This document shows, piece by piece, positions 43,625 through 53,063 of a DNA stretch of 64,000 bases. The stretch lies in the NCBI GenBank assembly GCA_038131365.1, contig JAYPPH010000002.1, positions 336,602 through 400,601 of the forward strand, given 5' to 3'. A program made the translations under genes and the position numbers. Under the pieces are notes generated by a model, which saw only the letters and a list, made by a program, of their open reading frames with translations, had not been told where the DNA came from and did no database searches. The number at the start of each line of letters is the position of its first letter. The stretch's first letter is position 1. Source of the stretch: Marisalimonas marina. GTDB taxonomy: Bacteria > Pseudomonadota > Alphaproteobacteria > Puniceispirillales > Marisalimonadaceae.

Positions 43625-45382
43625 ATGGATGGTTTTAAAAAAGAATTAGATACTTTTGATTTAATTATCAGAAACGGTCTACTAGTAGATGGAACAGGTA
43701 ATAAATCTCAAAAAGCAGACATTGCTGTGAAAGATGGATTAATAGCTGCTATAGGGCATGTTGATGGCAAGTGTCATCAGGAAATAGATGCAAAAGATCT
43801 AGTAGTAACTCCTGGGTTTGTTGACATTCATACTCATTATGATGGACAAGCTATATGGGACAGTCAATTGAAACCATCATCAATCCATGGTGTAACAACA
43901 GTTGTGATGGGGAATTGTGGCGTTGGTTTTGCGCCTTGTAAGCCAGAAGATAGAGTAAAATTAGTTGAGCTAATGGAAGGCGTAGAAGATATTCCAGCTC
44001 CAGTTATGCATGAGGGGCTTGACTGGCAATGGGAAACGTTTGAAGAATACATAGAGGCTTTAGAAAGAAATAAACTTGATATTGATGTTTGCGCTCTTTT
44101 ACCTCATGCCGCCTTAAGGGTATATGTTATGGGGCAAAGGGCAATTAATCATGAAGCCGCAACTGTAAATGATATGAATATAATGAGAAAACTTGCCAAA
44201 GAAGCTGTGGAAGCAGGTGCTTTTGGTTTCTCAACTTCTAGAACAATTAGCCATAAAAGTTTAAAAGGTGAATTTACCCCAACTCTAAGAGCGCATGAAG
44301 ACGAATTAACAGCTATAGCCATGGGACTCTCAGATGCAGGCGCAGGTTTCATGGAAATAGTTTCGGATTGGAATGAGCCAGATCCTGAAACAGAATTTGA
44401 AGTGTTAAAGCGCATTGTAAAAAAATCTGGTCGGCCTGTAGTTTTTAGTTGTACTCAAAGACATGATAGACCAGATTTCTGGAAAGATTTGATGGAAATG
44501 GCTAGAGAGGCCCAAAAAGAGGGTTTGCCAATTAGACCAGTAGTTACGCCAAGACCAATAGGATTACTTTTGGGGTTAAATGGAAGTCAAAATCCTTTTT
44601 CAGGAACTGATACCTATAAGTCTCTTTCTGATTTACCACTTGAAGAACGTGTTGTTGAAATGAAGAAAAAGGAGATAAAAGAAAAAATTCTATCCGAGGA
44701 TCCTATAAAGGGAAGCACTTTCCCATTAATTAATAGAATTGGATATTCACAAATGTATAGGTTTGGCTCCCCACCCAATTATAATCCTAAACAAGAAGAT
44801 TCCATAGAAAACCTGGCTCGTATTAAGGGTGTTTCTGCTGCAGAAATGGCTTATGATATCCTTCTGGAAAATGATGGGAATAACTTTATTTATGCACCTT
44901 TAGTTAATTATGCTGATCATACATTTAATGTGTGTCAAACTATGCTAGAAGATAAAAATGCAATTATGGGTTTAGGTGATGGTGGTGCTCATGTTGGTTT
45001 TATTTTAGATGCTGGATATCCTACATGGCTTATATCTTATTGGTCAGTGAAGAAAAAAGTTTTTTCTATGGAGGAAACAATAAGAAGATTAACTTCTGAC
45101 ACTGCTATAGCAGCAGGATTGAGTGATAGAGGTCTTTTGAAAGTAGGATTAAAAGCAGACATTAACATAATTGATTGGGATAATGTTGGATCTTCAGATC
45201 CTTTTATGACCCAGGATTTACCTGCAGGAGGCAAGCGATTAATGCAACATACTAAAGGTTATGTTGCTACTATTGTGGCTGGGAAAATAACTTATGAAAA
45301 TGGTAATTCTACAAAAGAGAGACCAGGTATTTTAGTTAGATCGGTAAAAGACAGTCAAAAAGTATTTGCCTTATCAAATTAA
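43625..45382 (+). CDS. N-acyl-D-amino-acid deacylase family amidohydrolase
   Basis: This is a metal-dependent amidohydrolase of the D-aminoacylase group. The HxH metal motif is in TPGFVDIHTHYDGQAIWD, followed by SSIHGVTTVVMGNCGVGFAPC, a signature of this group. The C-terminal GLGDGGAHVGFILDAGYP carries the catalytic aspartate region. At 585 residues it is longer than the roughly 480-residue D-aminoacylases and matches the larger N-acyl-D-aspartate/glutamate deacylase-like family. A GGGAGG site precedes the ATG. Confidence 0.9.
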   Translation: MDGFKKELDTFDLIIRNGLLVDGTGNKSQKADIAVKDGLIAAIGHVDGKCHQEIDAKDLVVTPGFVDIHTHYDGQAIWDSQLKPSSIHGVTTVVMGNCGVGFAPCKPEDRVKLVELMEGVEDIPAPVMHEGLDWQWETFEEYIEALERNKLDIDVCALLPHAALRVYVMGQRAINHEAATVNDMNIMRKLAKEAVEAGAFGFSTSRTISHKSLKGEFTPTLRAHEDELTAIAMGLSDAGAGFMEIVSDWNEPDPETEFEVLKRIVKKSGRPVVFSCTQRHDRPDFWKDLMEMAREAQKEGLPIRPVVTPRPIGLLLGLNGSQNPFSGTDTYKSLSDLPLEERVVEMKKKEIKEKILSEDPIKGSTFPLINRIGYSQMYRFGSPPNYNPKQEDSIENLARIKGVSAAEMAYDILLENDGNNFIYAPLVNYADHTFNVCQTMLEDKNAIMGLGDGGAHVGFILDAGYPTWLISYWSVKKKVFSMEETIRRLTSDTAIAAGLSDRGLLKVGLKADINIIDWDNVGSSDPFMTQDLPAGGKRLMQHTKGYVATIVAGKITYENGNSTKERPGILVRSVKDSQKVFALSN

Positions 45383-45398
45383 TACTGAAAGTTAAATT

Positions 45399-46799
45399 TT
45401 GAGTAAAATTAATTATTCAAATAATTTGATTGTACTTCCTTTTTCTAAAATTTTTTTTAAATTAGCCATACCAAATTTATATTCTACTTTAATAGCTGCC
45501 ATGACTATAGTTTTTGATCTTTGGTATGTTGGTCAAATTGGTGTTTCAGAGTTAGCAGGGGTAGCTTATATTTTTCCAATTTATATGCTTACTAGCATGT
45601 TATCTAATGGTGCATTTGGCGGAGCAATAAGTGGCTCTGTTGCAAGAGCTTTTGGTAGTCAAAATTTTTTTCAAGCTTCGTGTGTCTTCAGGTCTGCGAT
45701 AATAATTGCAATTTGTGGATCGTTAATAATGATGAGTTTGTATTTTTTTTTCTCGGAGAGTTTTTTTGACTTCTTTAAAGTTGATGAACAAGTAACATTA
45801 TCCGCTTTGATTTATGGTGATATCTTATTAGGTGGCATTATTTTTATTTGGCTTTTTAATGTTACGATATCTGTAACTAGAGGTTCTGGTAATACAATTA
45901 TACCTGCTATTGGTTGGACAATAGTTCTCTTAACACATATTTTAGCAGCAGCTATTAATTTCAAATTTGATTCTGGAAATATTTATCTAATTGATGAGGT
46001 AATTTTTTTTGGTGGTTTATGGAGTTTTTCATCTCTTCAATGGGCAATAATTTCACTAATATTAGGATATGTTTTGGGAATCATTTTTATGATTTCTTAT
46101 TATATTTTTGGAGAACATCCTTTTGCTTTAGCTATAAAAGACATTTTAAAATTTAATGGAATTTTTGCAGTAATTAGGTCTGGTTCCCTAGCAAGTTGTC
46201 AATCATTAATGACTATAGCGTTAGCCTTGTACTGTACTACAATAGTAAGTAATTTTGGAACAGAGTGGATAGCTGGTTTTGGTATAGCAATAAGATTAGA
46301 GTTGTTACTAATTCCTATAATTTTTGGAATTGGAGGTGCACTTATTGCCATAGTTGGTGCAAATGTTGGGGCAAAAAAAATAGAAAGAGCGTTAAATATG
46401 ACATGGAAAGGCACACTCTTTTCAGTTTGTGTTGTAGGCTTTATAGGTATTCTGTTCTCTGTATATCCTAATTTTTGGTCTTTGTTATTTACAGATAAAA
46501 AAGAAATTTATGACGCATCAAACCTTTACTTAAATATTGTTGCACCCTTTTATGCCTTTTTTGCTCTTGGTCTAGGACTTTATTTTGTCTCACAAGCTTT
46601 TAATACTCTTATCTGGCCAGTTATGGGAACTTTAATTAGATTAACATTTGTAGTTTTGATATCACAAATATTATTTAGTTTTAACTTAGCATCACCAACT
46701 AATATTTTTATCATCATGTCAGTAGGGATGATGATTTATGGTGTTTTTATTAGTCTAAGTTTATATTTTGGTTCCTGGAAAAAAATGATTAATATTTAA
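45399..46799 (+). CDS. MATE family efflux transporter
   Basis: This is a twelve-helix multidrug and toxin extrusion protein, an Na+ or H+ antiporter. It consists of two MatE repeats, the first starting FKLAIPNLYSTLIAAMTIVFDLWYVGQIG and the second near residue 250 (FAVIRSGSLASCQSLMTIAL), given here in part. The conserved GFGIAIRLELLLIPIIFGIG segment is present. The start is TTG at 45399, 16 bases after the deacylase stop, so it is likely in the same operon. The 3' end overlaps the convergent alcohol dehydrogenase by four bases. Confidence 0.9.
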   Translation: MSKINYSNNLIVLPFSKIFFKLAIPNLYSTLIAAMTIVFDLWYVGQIGVSELAGVAYIFPIYMLTSMLSNGAFGGAISGSVARAFGSQNFFQASCVFRSAIIIAICGSLIMMSLYFFFSESFFDFFKVDEQVTLSALIYGDILLGGIIFIWLFNVTISVTRGSGNTIIPAIGWTIVLLTHILAAAINFKFDSGNIYLIDEVIFFGGLWSFSSLQWAIISLILGYVLGIIFMISYYIFGEHPFALAIKDILKFNGIFAVIRSGSLASCQSLMTIALALYCTTIVSNFGTEWIAGFGIAIRLELLLIPIIFGIGGALIAIVGANVGAKKIERALNMTWKGTLFSVCVVGFIGILFSVYPNFWSLLFTDKKEIYDASNLYLNIVAPFYAFFALGLGLYFVSQAFNTLIWPVMGTLIRLTFVVLISQILFSFNLASPTNIFIIMSVGMMIYGVFISLSLYFGSWKKMINI

Positions 46800-47845
46800 G
46801 GAATAAAGACACCCTTACCATCAGACTGAAGGTCAAAAAGTTTGTAGGCCTCATCAGCTTGGTCTAATGACCAAGAATGGGTAAAGAGTTTATCAACGTC
46901 AATTTTTTTCTCAGTAACAAAATTTGCACAATCAGCCTGTCCATGTTTAGAAAATGTCCAGCTACCAATCAAGGTAACCTGTCTTCTTAAGAGATCGTTA
47001 CTGACATCTAAAGTTACTTCACCACCTTCTCCTACAAAACAAGCTTTCCCCCAAGTTTTAACACATTTAACAGAGTAAGATCTTGCTGAAGGAGCCGATG
47101 AGGCATCAATAGATGCGTCAACACCTAACCCATTTGTATGATCTTTTATTTCTTCTAACAAATTTTGATGATTTTCTGGGTTAATTGTTATATCTGCTCC
47201 AAATTCGATAGATCGATCCAATCTTTTTTTATTTGTGTCTAGGGCAATAATTTTGGCTCCCATTTTATGCGCCAACATTACAGCTGACAAACCAACAGGT
47301 CCCATACCAAATATTGCAATTGTTTGACTAGCTTTTAAGGATAATCTATCTAATGCCCCCCATGCTGTGCCGGTTCCGCAGGAGATTGCTGCCCCTGAAA
47401 TAAATGAAATTTCTTCTCTCAAAGGAACTAACGTACTTGCGGGGCATCTCATATACTTTGCATGGGCACCATTGCCGGTAACACCAAACACAGCTTTTAC
47501 ACCATCATTACAAAGTTGTTGCCAGCCCGTAGAACAGTGAAAACAGTTACCACATCCTTCATAATGATGTTGCATGACTCTCATACCTTTATAGAAGGTG
47601 TTTTTAGAAACGTTAGAGCCTATTTCAACAACGACCCCACAGGGTTCATGTCCAGCTATAACTGGTTTATCATCACCCCCAAGGCCTAATGATGAAGGTC
47701 CACTATTTGCCCTGTAAAACTTTAGGTCACTGCCACACATGCCAGATGCTTTTATTTCAATTATCACATCGTTTGGACCAGGTGTAGGGTCTTTAAAATC
47801 TTGTATTTCTAAATTTTTATTTCCTAAAAAAACTATACCCTTCAT
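46796..47845 (-). CDS. Zinc-dependent alcohol dehydrogenase
   Basis: This is a medium-chain dehydrogenase. The catalytic zinc cysteine is in GMCGSDLKFYR, with GHEPCGVVVEIGS next. The structural zinc site has its four cysteines in CGNCFHCSTGWQQLC. The Rossmann motif is IFGMGPVGLSAVML. The length of 349 residues is standard. The substrate is unknown, and the threonine-dehydrogenase/sorbitol-dehydrogenase branch is likely from the overall pattern. It is monocistronic. Confidence 0.92.
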   Translation of the reverse strand: MKGIVFLGNKNLEIQDFKDPTPGPNDVIIEIKASGMCGSDLKFYRANSGPSSLGLGGDDKPVIAGHEPCGVVVEIGSNVSKNTFYKGMRVMQHHYEGCGNCFHCSTGWQQLCNDGVKAVFGVTGNGAHAKYMRCPASTLVPLREEISFISGAAISCGTGTAWGALDRLSLKASQTIAIFGMGPVGLSAVMLAHKMGAKIIALDTNKKRLDRSIEFGADITINPENHQNLLEEIKDHTNGLGVDASIDASSAPSARSYSVKCVKTWGKACFVGEGGEVTLDVSNDLLRRQVTLIGSWTFSKHGQADCANFVTEKKIDVDKLFTHSWSLDQADEAYKLFDLQSDGKGVFIP

Positions 47846-47866
47846 AGATTTTCCTTAAATTAAGAT

Positions 47867-48316
47867 TTAATTTCTGAATTTTTGATGACAGCCTTTACAA
47901 GTATTAGCTAAGTTTCGAAAAGCTTGAATTGAAGCTTCTGAGTTTTCTGCTTGTGCTTGGTTAACCAACTCCAAAGAGGCCTCTTCAAAATTTTTGATCG
48001 CCTTACTAAACCCATTAGGATCTAACCAAATATTTTTAGACGCTTCAGAAGGAGAAACATCGCTACCTTCAGGAAAATATTTTGACATTTCTTTGCTCCA
48101 AGAAAGCAATTTTTGGGCAGATTTTTCTATATTTTCAAAATCATTTTCTCTTAAACCAACATTGATTTGCTTCATCATAGTTTTACTCATTTTAAATTTA
48201 TCCATTCGTTCTTTGACTACTCCTGTGGCACCTTCATGAGCAAATGTTGGATTAACTAAAACAAAGATCAGTAAAATTATTGAATTTAACATTACAAATA
48301 TTTTATTAGTTTTCAT
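47867..48316 (-). CDS. Class II-like cytochrome c (c'/c-556 type)
   Basis: This periplasmic cytochrome of the four-helix c' family has its heme site at the C terminus (CKGCH at residues 140-144). A signal peptide covers residues 1-27 (ending TFAHEG). Residues 40-135 are amphipathic helices with few aromatic residues. Its length after cleavage, about 122 residues, is that of cytochrome c' or c-556. The partner oxidoreductase is not evident in the neighbourhood. Confidence 0.88.
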   Translation of the reverse strand: MKTNKIFVMLNSIILLIFVLVNPTFAHEGATGVVKERMDKFKMSKTMMKQINVGLRENDFENIEKSAQKLLSWSKEMSKYFPEGSDVSPSEASKNIWLDPNGFSKAIKNFEEASLELVNQAQAENSEASIQAFRNLANTCKGCHQKFRN

Positions 48317-48438
48317 GGTAATTAAGCCTTTATAAATTTTAACTTTAGGTTAATTACAATATTAATTTAATTAATAATCAATGAAAATTATTTGATATAG
48401 TAAGTAATTATAAAAATATAATTTTTAGGAAATATATT

Positions 48439-49649
48439 TTGTCATCAAAAAAGTTTAATGAAGTTAGTTGTATTGATATTTTAAAGTCTTTTTTTTACTA
48501 GGCTTAACCTCTTTTGGAGGTCCAGTAGCTCATATTGGCTTTTTTAGAAATACTTTTGTTAAGGAAAAAAAGTGGTTAGATGACGATACTTACATGGAGT
48601 TTGTTTCACTATGTAATTTTCTCCCTGGTCCTTCATCAAGTCAGGTAGGTATGTCAATTGGTTATTATTTTAAAGGTGTTAAGGGTGCTTTGCTGGCCTG
48701 GGTAGGTTTTACATTACCATCTGCATTAATATTAATGTTGTTTGGTTATTTCATTATCAGTTTTGATGATGTAATCCCAACTGGCGTCATTCAAGGCTTA
48801 AAAGCTGTTGTCGTAATAATCGTATTACAAGCAATTTTAGGGATGCAAAAAAATTTTTTAAAAGATTTCTTTAGTTATTTTATTGCTTTTACAACCGCTT
48901 TAGTTTTGATCTTATTTCCTTCTTCGTTAAATCAATTTTCATGTTTGCTTATAAGTGGTTTTTTAGGAATTTATTTTTATAAAAATGACAGATCATTAGA
49001 AAAAAGTACAAATACAACACTTAATATTCCTCCTTCGAGTTATGTTTCTTTGTTAGTATTTTTTTTGCTTCTTTTTTTTCTGCCCATAATAAGTTCAGTT
49101 TTTGAAACACAATTAATATCGCTAGCAAATATTTTTTTTAAAATAGGATCCCTTGTTTTTGGTGGAGGCCATGTAGTTTTACCATTGTTACAAGAGGAGT
49201 TAGTTTCAAACGGCTTGATAGAAAAAGATATTTTCTTGGCAGGATACGGAGCCTCTCAGGCAATTCCAGGACCTTTATTTACTTTTTCATCTTATTTAGG
49301 AATGTTTTTAGCAAATGAAAATCATTTTCTTTTAACTAGCGTTCTGTGTTTGGTATTTATTTTTCTACCATCATTACTTTTGATTATTGGCACTTTACCT
49401 TTATGGTCTAGAATTAGAAGAATAAACAAAGTTATTCATGCGTTTAAAGGAGTAAATGCCAGTGTAATTGGTCTTCTAATAGCAGCTTTTTATGATCCAA
49501 TTATTTTATCTTCTTTAAGAGGCATATCTGATATAATTCTTATCTTAATAGCCTTTATAATCTTATTTTTTACTAAAATATCTCAATGGATAGCAGTTTT
49601 AATGCTTGTATTTTTTGGGTTTGTTTTTTCTGTTGCAAATTTTGCTTAA
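48439..49649 (+). CDS. chrA: Chromate transporter ChrA with one frameshift near the 5' end
   Basis: This is a CHR family membrane protein, usually exporting chromate by proton exchange. The first repeat has LTSFGGPVAHIGFFR and FLPGPSSSQVG, the second VFGGGHVVLPLLQEELV and QAIPGPLFTFSSYLG. The frame from TTG 48439 (MSSKKFNEVSCIDILKSFF) hits a stop after a run of eight T at 48489-48496. Nine T would continue as LLGLTSFGG. The ATG at 48594 would drop the whole first signature, so it is not the real start. One base is therefore missing in a homopolymer; the rest is intact, with about ten helices and about 403 residues. Confidence 0.88.
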
Positions 49650-50134
49650 TCAATTGGTATGATTTTGTCACCTTTTTGTATTCTTCCGCCCTTTTCAACA
49701 GAACAGTTTAGTCCAGATCTATTATAAAGTGGAAGCACTAATGGTTTTTTGAGGAGATCAGCTAAATACTTACAAGGAAAGTTCAATCTTCCTCCTTTCA
49801 AAATAACTTCACCTACTTTAAAACGTTTGCCAACTAAATAATTTAATGGCACTCCTGATGTTGTAAGGTTTCTTCTATGCTCTATTGGTTTCAAAATTAT
49901 AGCCTTTTCTTGGAGAGGGGGCTGATTAGCTGCTAAAGCTTCTAAAACTTCATTCTCTATTAAGGTTATATCCCTAATATCTGGTTTTGAAGAGTATGTA
50001 CCTGTTTCATTATAATATCGATCATTAACAATCCCTTTCCCAGCAACTAAATCCGCTTCCTCAAGTTCAATCATTTTAGATGAAGCTTTATGTGCTATGT
50101 GAATATGTAATAAATTTCCACTTTCCCACTTCAT
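49646..50134 (-). CDS. MOSC domain protein
   Basis: This is a stand-alone MOSC (molybdenum cofactor sulfurase C-terminal) domain, proposed to carry sulfur for molybdenum or other metal-sulfur centres. Landmarks are ADLVAGKGIVNDRYYNETG, RDITLIENEVLEAL, RRNLTTSGVPLNYLVGKRFKVGEV in part, and the cysteine of RLNFPCKYLADL. The length of 162 residues is usual. It overlaps the 3' end of chrA by four bases in convergent orientation. Confidence 0.88.
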   Translation of the reverse strand: MKWESGNLLHIHIAHKASSKMIELEEADLVAGKGIVNDRYYNETGTYSSKPDIRDITLIENEVLEALAANQPPLQEKAIILKPIEHRRNLTTSGVPLNYLVGKRFKVGEVILKGGRLNFPCKYLADLLKKPLVLPLYNRSGLNCSVEKGGRIQKGDKIIPID

Positions 50135-50271
50135 AACAGCATTTCCTACTAAATTAACCTGTATAATTATTAATTAAATTAACAAGTTTTAAAATAAATT
50201 TTGACAAAAAAATTAAATCATTTATGAGAGCTATACTATTTTGATAATTACACTTTACATTAGGGAAAAAC

Positions 50272-50679
50272 ATGGAAGATAAAAATTTAAAAGTTATATC
50301 TGATCAAGTTGCTGATCCTGCATCACCGCTTGCTGGTAGCACCATGACAAAAGCTGGCAGACTTGCCATGGAATTATCTCAAGAGAAGAAAAGATTAAAA
50401 CAGGAGTTAGAAGAACTTCAAACAGAATATGATGAAATTAAACCTACAACCCCAACTGGCACTAGGGATTGGTACGTAAAGTGGGTTTCTATGTTATTAG
50501 CAGTTGCTGGTATTTTTCTTATTAGTGCATCTATGACTTTTTATGGGCAAGTTGCTTATATCATCAGTTGTATTGGATGGATTTACGTAGGAATGCAATG
50601 GGGTGATAGGGCGATAATGATAGGTTCATCTGTTAGCGCTACGGCAATTGCTATGAATTTGGTAAATTCATTAACATAA
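50272..50679 (+). CDS. Small hypothetical membrane protein with coiled coil
   Basis: This 135-residue protein is not recognised. Residues 32-56 (AMELSQEKKRLKQELEELQT) form a charged heptad-like coiled coil. Residues about 71-88, 91-108 and 116-133 are three hydrophobic helices. A short linker TTPTGTRDWYVKW joins the two halves. The soluble N terminus of 30 residues is polar. It is expressed alone, with AGGGAAAA about six bases before the ATG. Its well-formed reading frame and ordinary codon use support a real gene. Confidence 0.7.
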   Translation: MEDKNLKVISDQVADPASPLAGSTMTKAGRLAMELSQEKKRLKQELEELQTEYDEIKPTTPTGTRDWYVKWVSMLLAVAGIFLISASMTFYGQVAYIISCIGWIYVGMQWGDRAIMIGSSVSATAIAMNLVNSLT

Positions 50680-50680
50680 A

Positions 50681-50884
50681 TTATTTCTTAGGATCTTTCT
50701 TAAACAGAAAACTTTTTAATGAAAACTGGTTAGTTTGGTTATTTTTTAATAAATAGCTTACCACAAGCATTGAGAACATTAGAATAATCACAGATATAAA
50801 GATTAAATTTAGGTCTTTATTTTTTATTAAGTAGGCAAGAAAGAAAGGAAGTAATAGCGATAAAATTATTATAAAAAATTTCAT
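50681..50884 (-). CDS. Small hypothetical membrane protein
   Basis: This 67-residue protein has two hydrophobic helices (about 3-20 and 26-46) and a basic C-terminal tail ending FLFKKDPKK. No family is recognised. It is convergent with the coiled-coil membrane protein, one base apart, and lies 42 bases downstream of the lipoprotein gene on the same strand. Confidence 0.55.
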   Translation of the reverse strand: MKFFIIILSLLLPFFLAYLIKNKDLNLIFISVIILMFSMLVVSYLLKNNQTNQFSLKSFLFKKDPKK

Positions 50885-50926
50885 ACTAATATTTTAATAT
50901 TAGAAATTTATATAACAACTTTTATC

Positions 50927-51454
50927 TTAAATATTTGATTCACATTTAAAAATATCTGCAGTTACGCTTGATAACATATTTGTTTCTTTGATCAGTATAT
51001 TTTTTATATCTTTCTTATTCTTTTCAAGAACAGTTTCATTAGTATAAGTTACTTCTTTATTTTCTTTTAAATCTTGAATGCCAATTGCATTTCCACCCAT
51101 TGTTTGAGCTCTTTTTTTAAGCTCATACATTAGTTGATCATAATTCAGACTCCCAACAACTTTCACTCTTAATATATCAATACAGTCTGGGTTACCTTTG
51201 AGGAACTTGGTTGAAGAAAAATTAATATTTTTAAACATGTCTGAATTAAGTTTTTCTTGATTAGTTGAGCTTTCATTTTTGTTAGCTAATTTGTCTGATT
51301 TCTTGTCTATAATAGTTTCGTTAGCAATTGTAGAAACTTGTTTTTGATTAGGGTTTAATACAATACTTTGTCCATATCTAGAGATATAAGATGAAACTTG
51401 GTAACAACTAGATAAAAAAATTAATAAGAAAGTTAATAAAGCTATTTTAATCAT
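50927..51454 (-). CDS. Predicted lipoprotein
   Basis: The start MIKIALLTFLLIFLSSC gives a signal peptide with lipobox LSSC and Cys17 as the lipid-modified residue; a longer N terminus (ATG at 51478) would only add charged residues. After a lysine/asparagine-rich linker (residues about 40-80), a small domain contains NPDCIDILRVKVVGSLNYDQ and LKKRAQTMGGNAIGIQ. That is the general pattern of RcsF/YbjQ-like surface-sensor folds. The assignment is only by pattern. It is located at the inner or outer membrane face in the periplasm. Confidence 0.65.
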   Translation of the reverse strand: MIKIALLTFLLIFLSSCYQVSSYISRYGQSIVLNPNQKQVSTIANETIIDKKSDKLANKNESSTNQEKLNSDMFKNINFSSTKFLKGNPDCIDILRVKVVGSLNYDQLMYELKKRAQTMGGNAIGIQDLKENKEVTYTNETVLEKNKKDIKNILIKETNMLSSVTADIFKCESNI

Positions 51455-51575
51455 TTTAATTCTCAAAGTTATCTTCAAATAGTTTTACGGCTAAAAATCA
51501 ATTATATTTAATTTAATTATATTTTTAAGGGCGTTGATAATGATTTAATTAAAAAGCAGAATATATAAATAAAAC

Positions 51576-52160
51576 TCATACTTTCATGTACACATCATAT
51601 CTGATGGTCCTTCCTAGGATTTGATGAGAGTATTTAGCAATCTCGTCCCTGGTTTCTGCATATCTAGGTTGTTTCACTACTACTCTATTTTGTGCAGATT
51701 CTAATGCAATTTTAATTAATTCAATTTGATCTAAATCTGGACCAACAATTTCTCTTACCAATCTCATATTGTTCTTAACAAGCGCAGATTTTTTTTTGTC
51801 TTCGTACATAGTATCCACCAAAATTACTTCTGGTGATAATTGAGGTATTATGGTTTTGGAGTCTCCAAAAATTAAATGCATCCTATTTACTATTGTACTA
51901 ATATATCCACCATATTCTTTCGCTTCTTTTAAACCATCTTGTAATAATTTGTGAATTTTTTCTGAACGTTCTATTAGAGTGACGTCAGCTCCTAATGAGG
52001 CAAGTATAAAGGCATCATATCCTAATCCAGCTGTTGCATCTATTATAGTTCTATTTTTATTGGATTTCAGACCAACTGCTTTAGCAAGGTTGCGACCTCT
52101 TCCTTTGCCATATTTTAATCTATGTAAAATCGGACCTTCAATAAAGGAGCATTTAAGCAA
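51576..52160 (-). CDS. rsmJ: 16S rRNA (guanine1516-N2)-methyltransferase, short form
   Basis: RsmJ methylates G1516 of 16S rRNA. The SAM motif is IIDATAGLGYDAFILASLGADV. KYGKGRGRNLAKAVGLK precedes it, and KKSALVKNNMRLVREIVGPDLD and VVVKQPRYA follow, all characteristic of the family. The usual catalytic DPMYP reads DTMYE. The protein is 194 residues, while E. coli RsmJ is about 250. The first 55 or so residues are absent, and there is no room for them because the preceding gene ends four bases upstream. It is translationally close to the sulfurtransferase gene. Confidence 0.85.
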   Translation of the reverse strand: MLKCSFIEGPILHRLKYGKGRGRNLAKAVGLKSNKNRTIIDATAGLGYDAFILASLGADVTLIERSEKIHKLLQDGLKEAKEYGGYISTIVNRMHLIFGDSKTIIPQLSPEVILVDTMYEDKKKSALVKNNMRLVREIVGPDLDQIELIKIALESAQNRVVVKQPRYAETRDEIAKYSHQILGRTIRYDVYMKV

Positions 52161-52163
52161 TTG

Positions 52164-53051
52164 TTAGTCTTTCTCCATTGGTAGATTTTCATCTATAGCC
52201 CATTCACTAAGTGAATTATCATAGATTTTTAAATTTTTATAACCAAGTTGATATAATACAAATGCTTCAAGAGATGCAGCTATTCCTCCTCCGCAATAAT
52301 TTATAATCTGATTTTCGTAACTAATTTTATTTTTTTGAAATATTTCTAAGAGTTCTTCTGCTCCTAAAAATTTACCTGTCTCAGGATCCAGTAATTTATG
52401 AAAGGGAATATTTAAACTATTTGGAATTCTACCTGGTCGTCCATATCTTGGATTTTGACCTTTATGTATATCTTCAGTCAATGAGTTTAAAATTTTGGTG
52501 TTTTTATCCTCTAAAGCTTTAATTACAGGTTCCTTGTCTATAAAGATTTCATTTCTTGGCTTAAAGTTAAAATTTGATTTAGGAAAAGTTAAAATTTTAT
52601 CAGACGTCGGCAACCCTAATCTTACCCACTCATTAAAGCCTCCATCTAGAATGCTAACATTATCTACACCTACTGATCTTAGCATCCACCAAATACGAGC
52701 GGACCATTGAGTACCATTTCTAGAATATAAAACAATGTGAAAATCCTCACCAATTCCAACTTTTTTGAAATTCTCTGATAAAACCTTCAAATCGGGCATT
52801 GTAAATCTATAAGGGCTATCTTTATCTGATAAGTCAGATTGTAAGTCTATATAACTTGAGTTAGGTATATGGCTTTTTTCGTATTGTTCTCTTCCACTTT
52901 CTACTACATATGGTAATGATGGATCATTGTCTCTGTAATGTAGGTAAGTTGTACAATCATATGTCCTAATATTGTTGTTATTTATATTTTTAGCTAGCCA
53001 TTCACAGTTAACAATTGCAGAAGGAAATTTCCAATCTAATTTACCAGTCAT
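52164..53051 (-). CDS. sseA: 3-mercaptopyruvate/thiosulfate sulfurtransferase
   Basis: This is a two-domain rhodanese. The N-terminal domain carries ESGREQYEKSHIPNSSYIDL and a GTQWSARIWWML segment. The C-terminal domain has GRIPNSLNIPFHKLLD and the catalytic cysteine in NYCGGGIAASLEAF near residue 250. In 3-mercaptopyruvate sulfurtransferases the loop is CGSGVTAC; here it is CGGGIAAS, so donor specificity is less certain. The length of 295 residues is typical. It lies four bases from rsmJ and 12 bases after the MAPEG gene on the minus strand. Confidence 0.88.
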   Translation of the reverse strand: MTGKLDWKFPSAIVNCEWLAKNINNNNIRTYDCTTYLHYRDNDPSLPYVVESGREQYEKSHIPNSSYIDLQSDLSDKDSPYRFTMPDLKVLSENFKKVGIGEDFHIVLYSRNGTQWSARIWWMLRSVGVDNVSILDGGFNEWVRLGLPTSDKILTFPKSNFNFKPRNEIFIDKEPVIKALEDKNTKILNSLTEDIHKGQNPRYGRPGRIPNSLNIPFHKLLDPETGKFLGAEELLEIFQKNKISYENQIINYCGGGIAASLEAFVLYQLGYKNLKIYDNSLSEWAIDENLPMEKD

Positions 53052-53063
53052 TATTATTTATCC

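Noticed and set aside
48594..48640. ATG at 48594 as the chrA start
   Set aside because: It would drop the first CHR signature (FGGPVAHIGF), which is encoded in the same frame just upstream.
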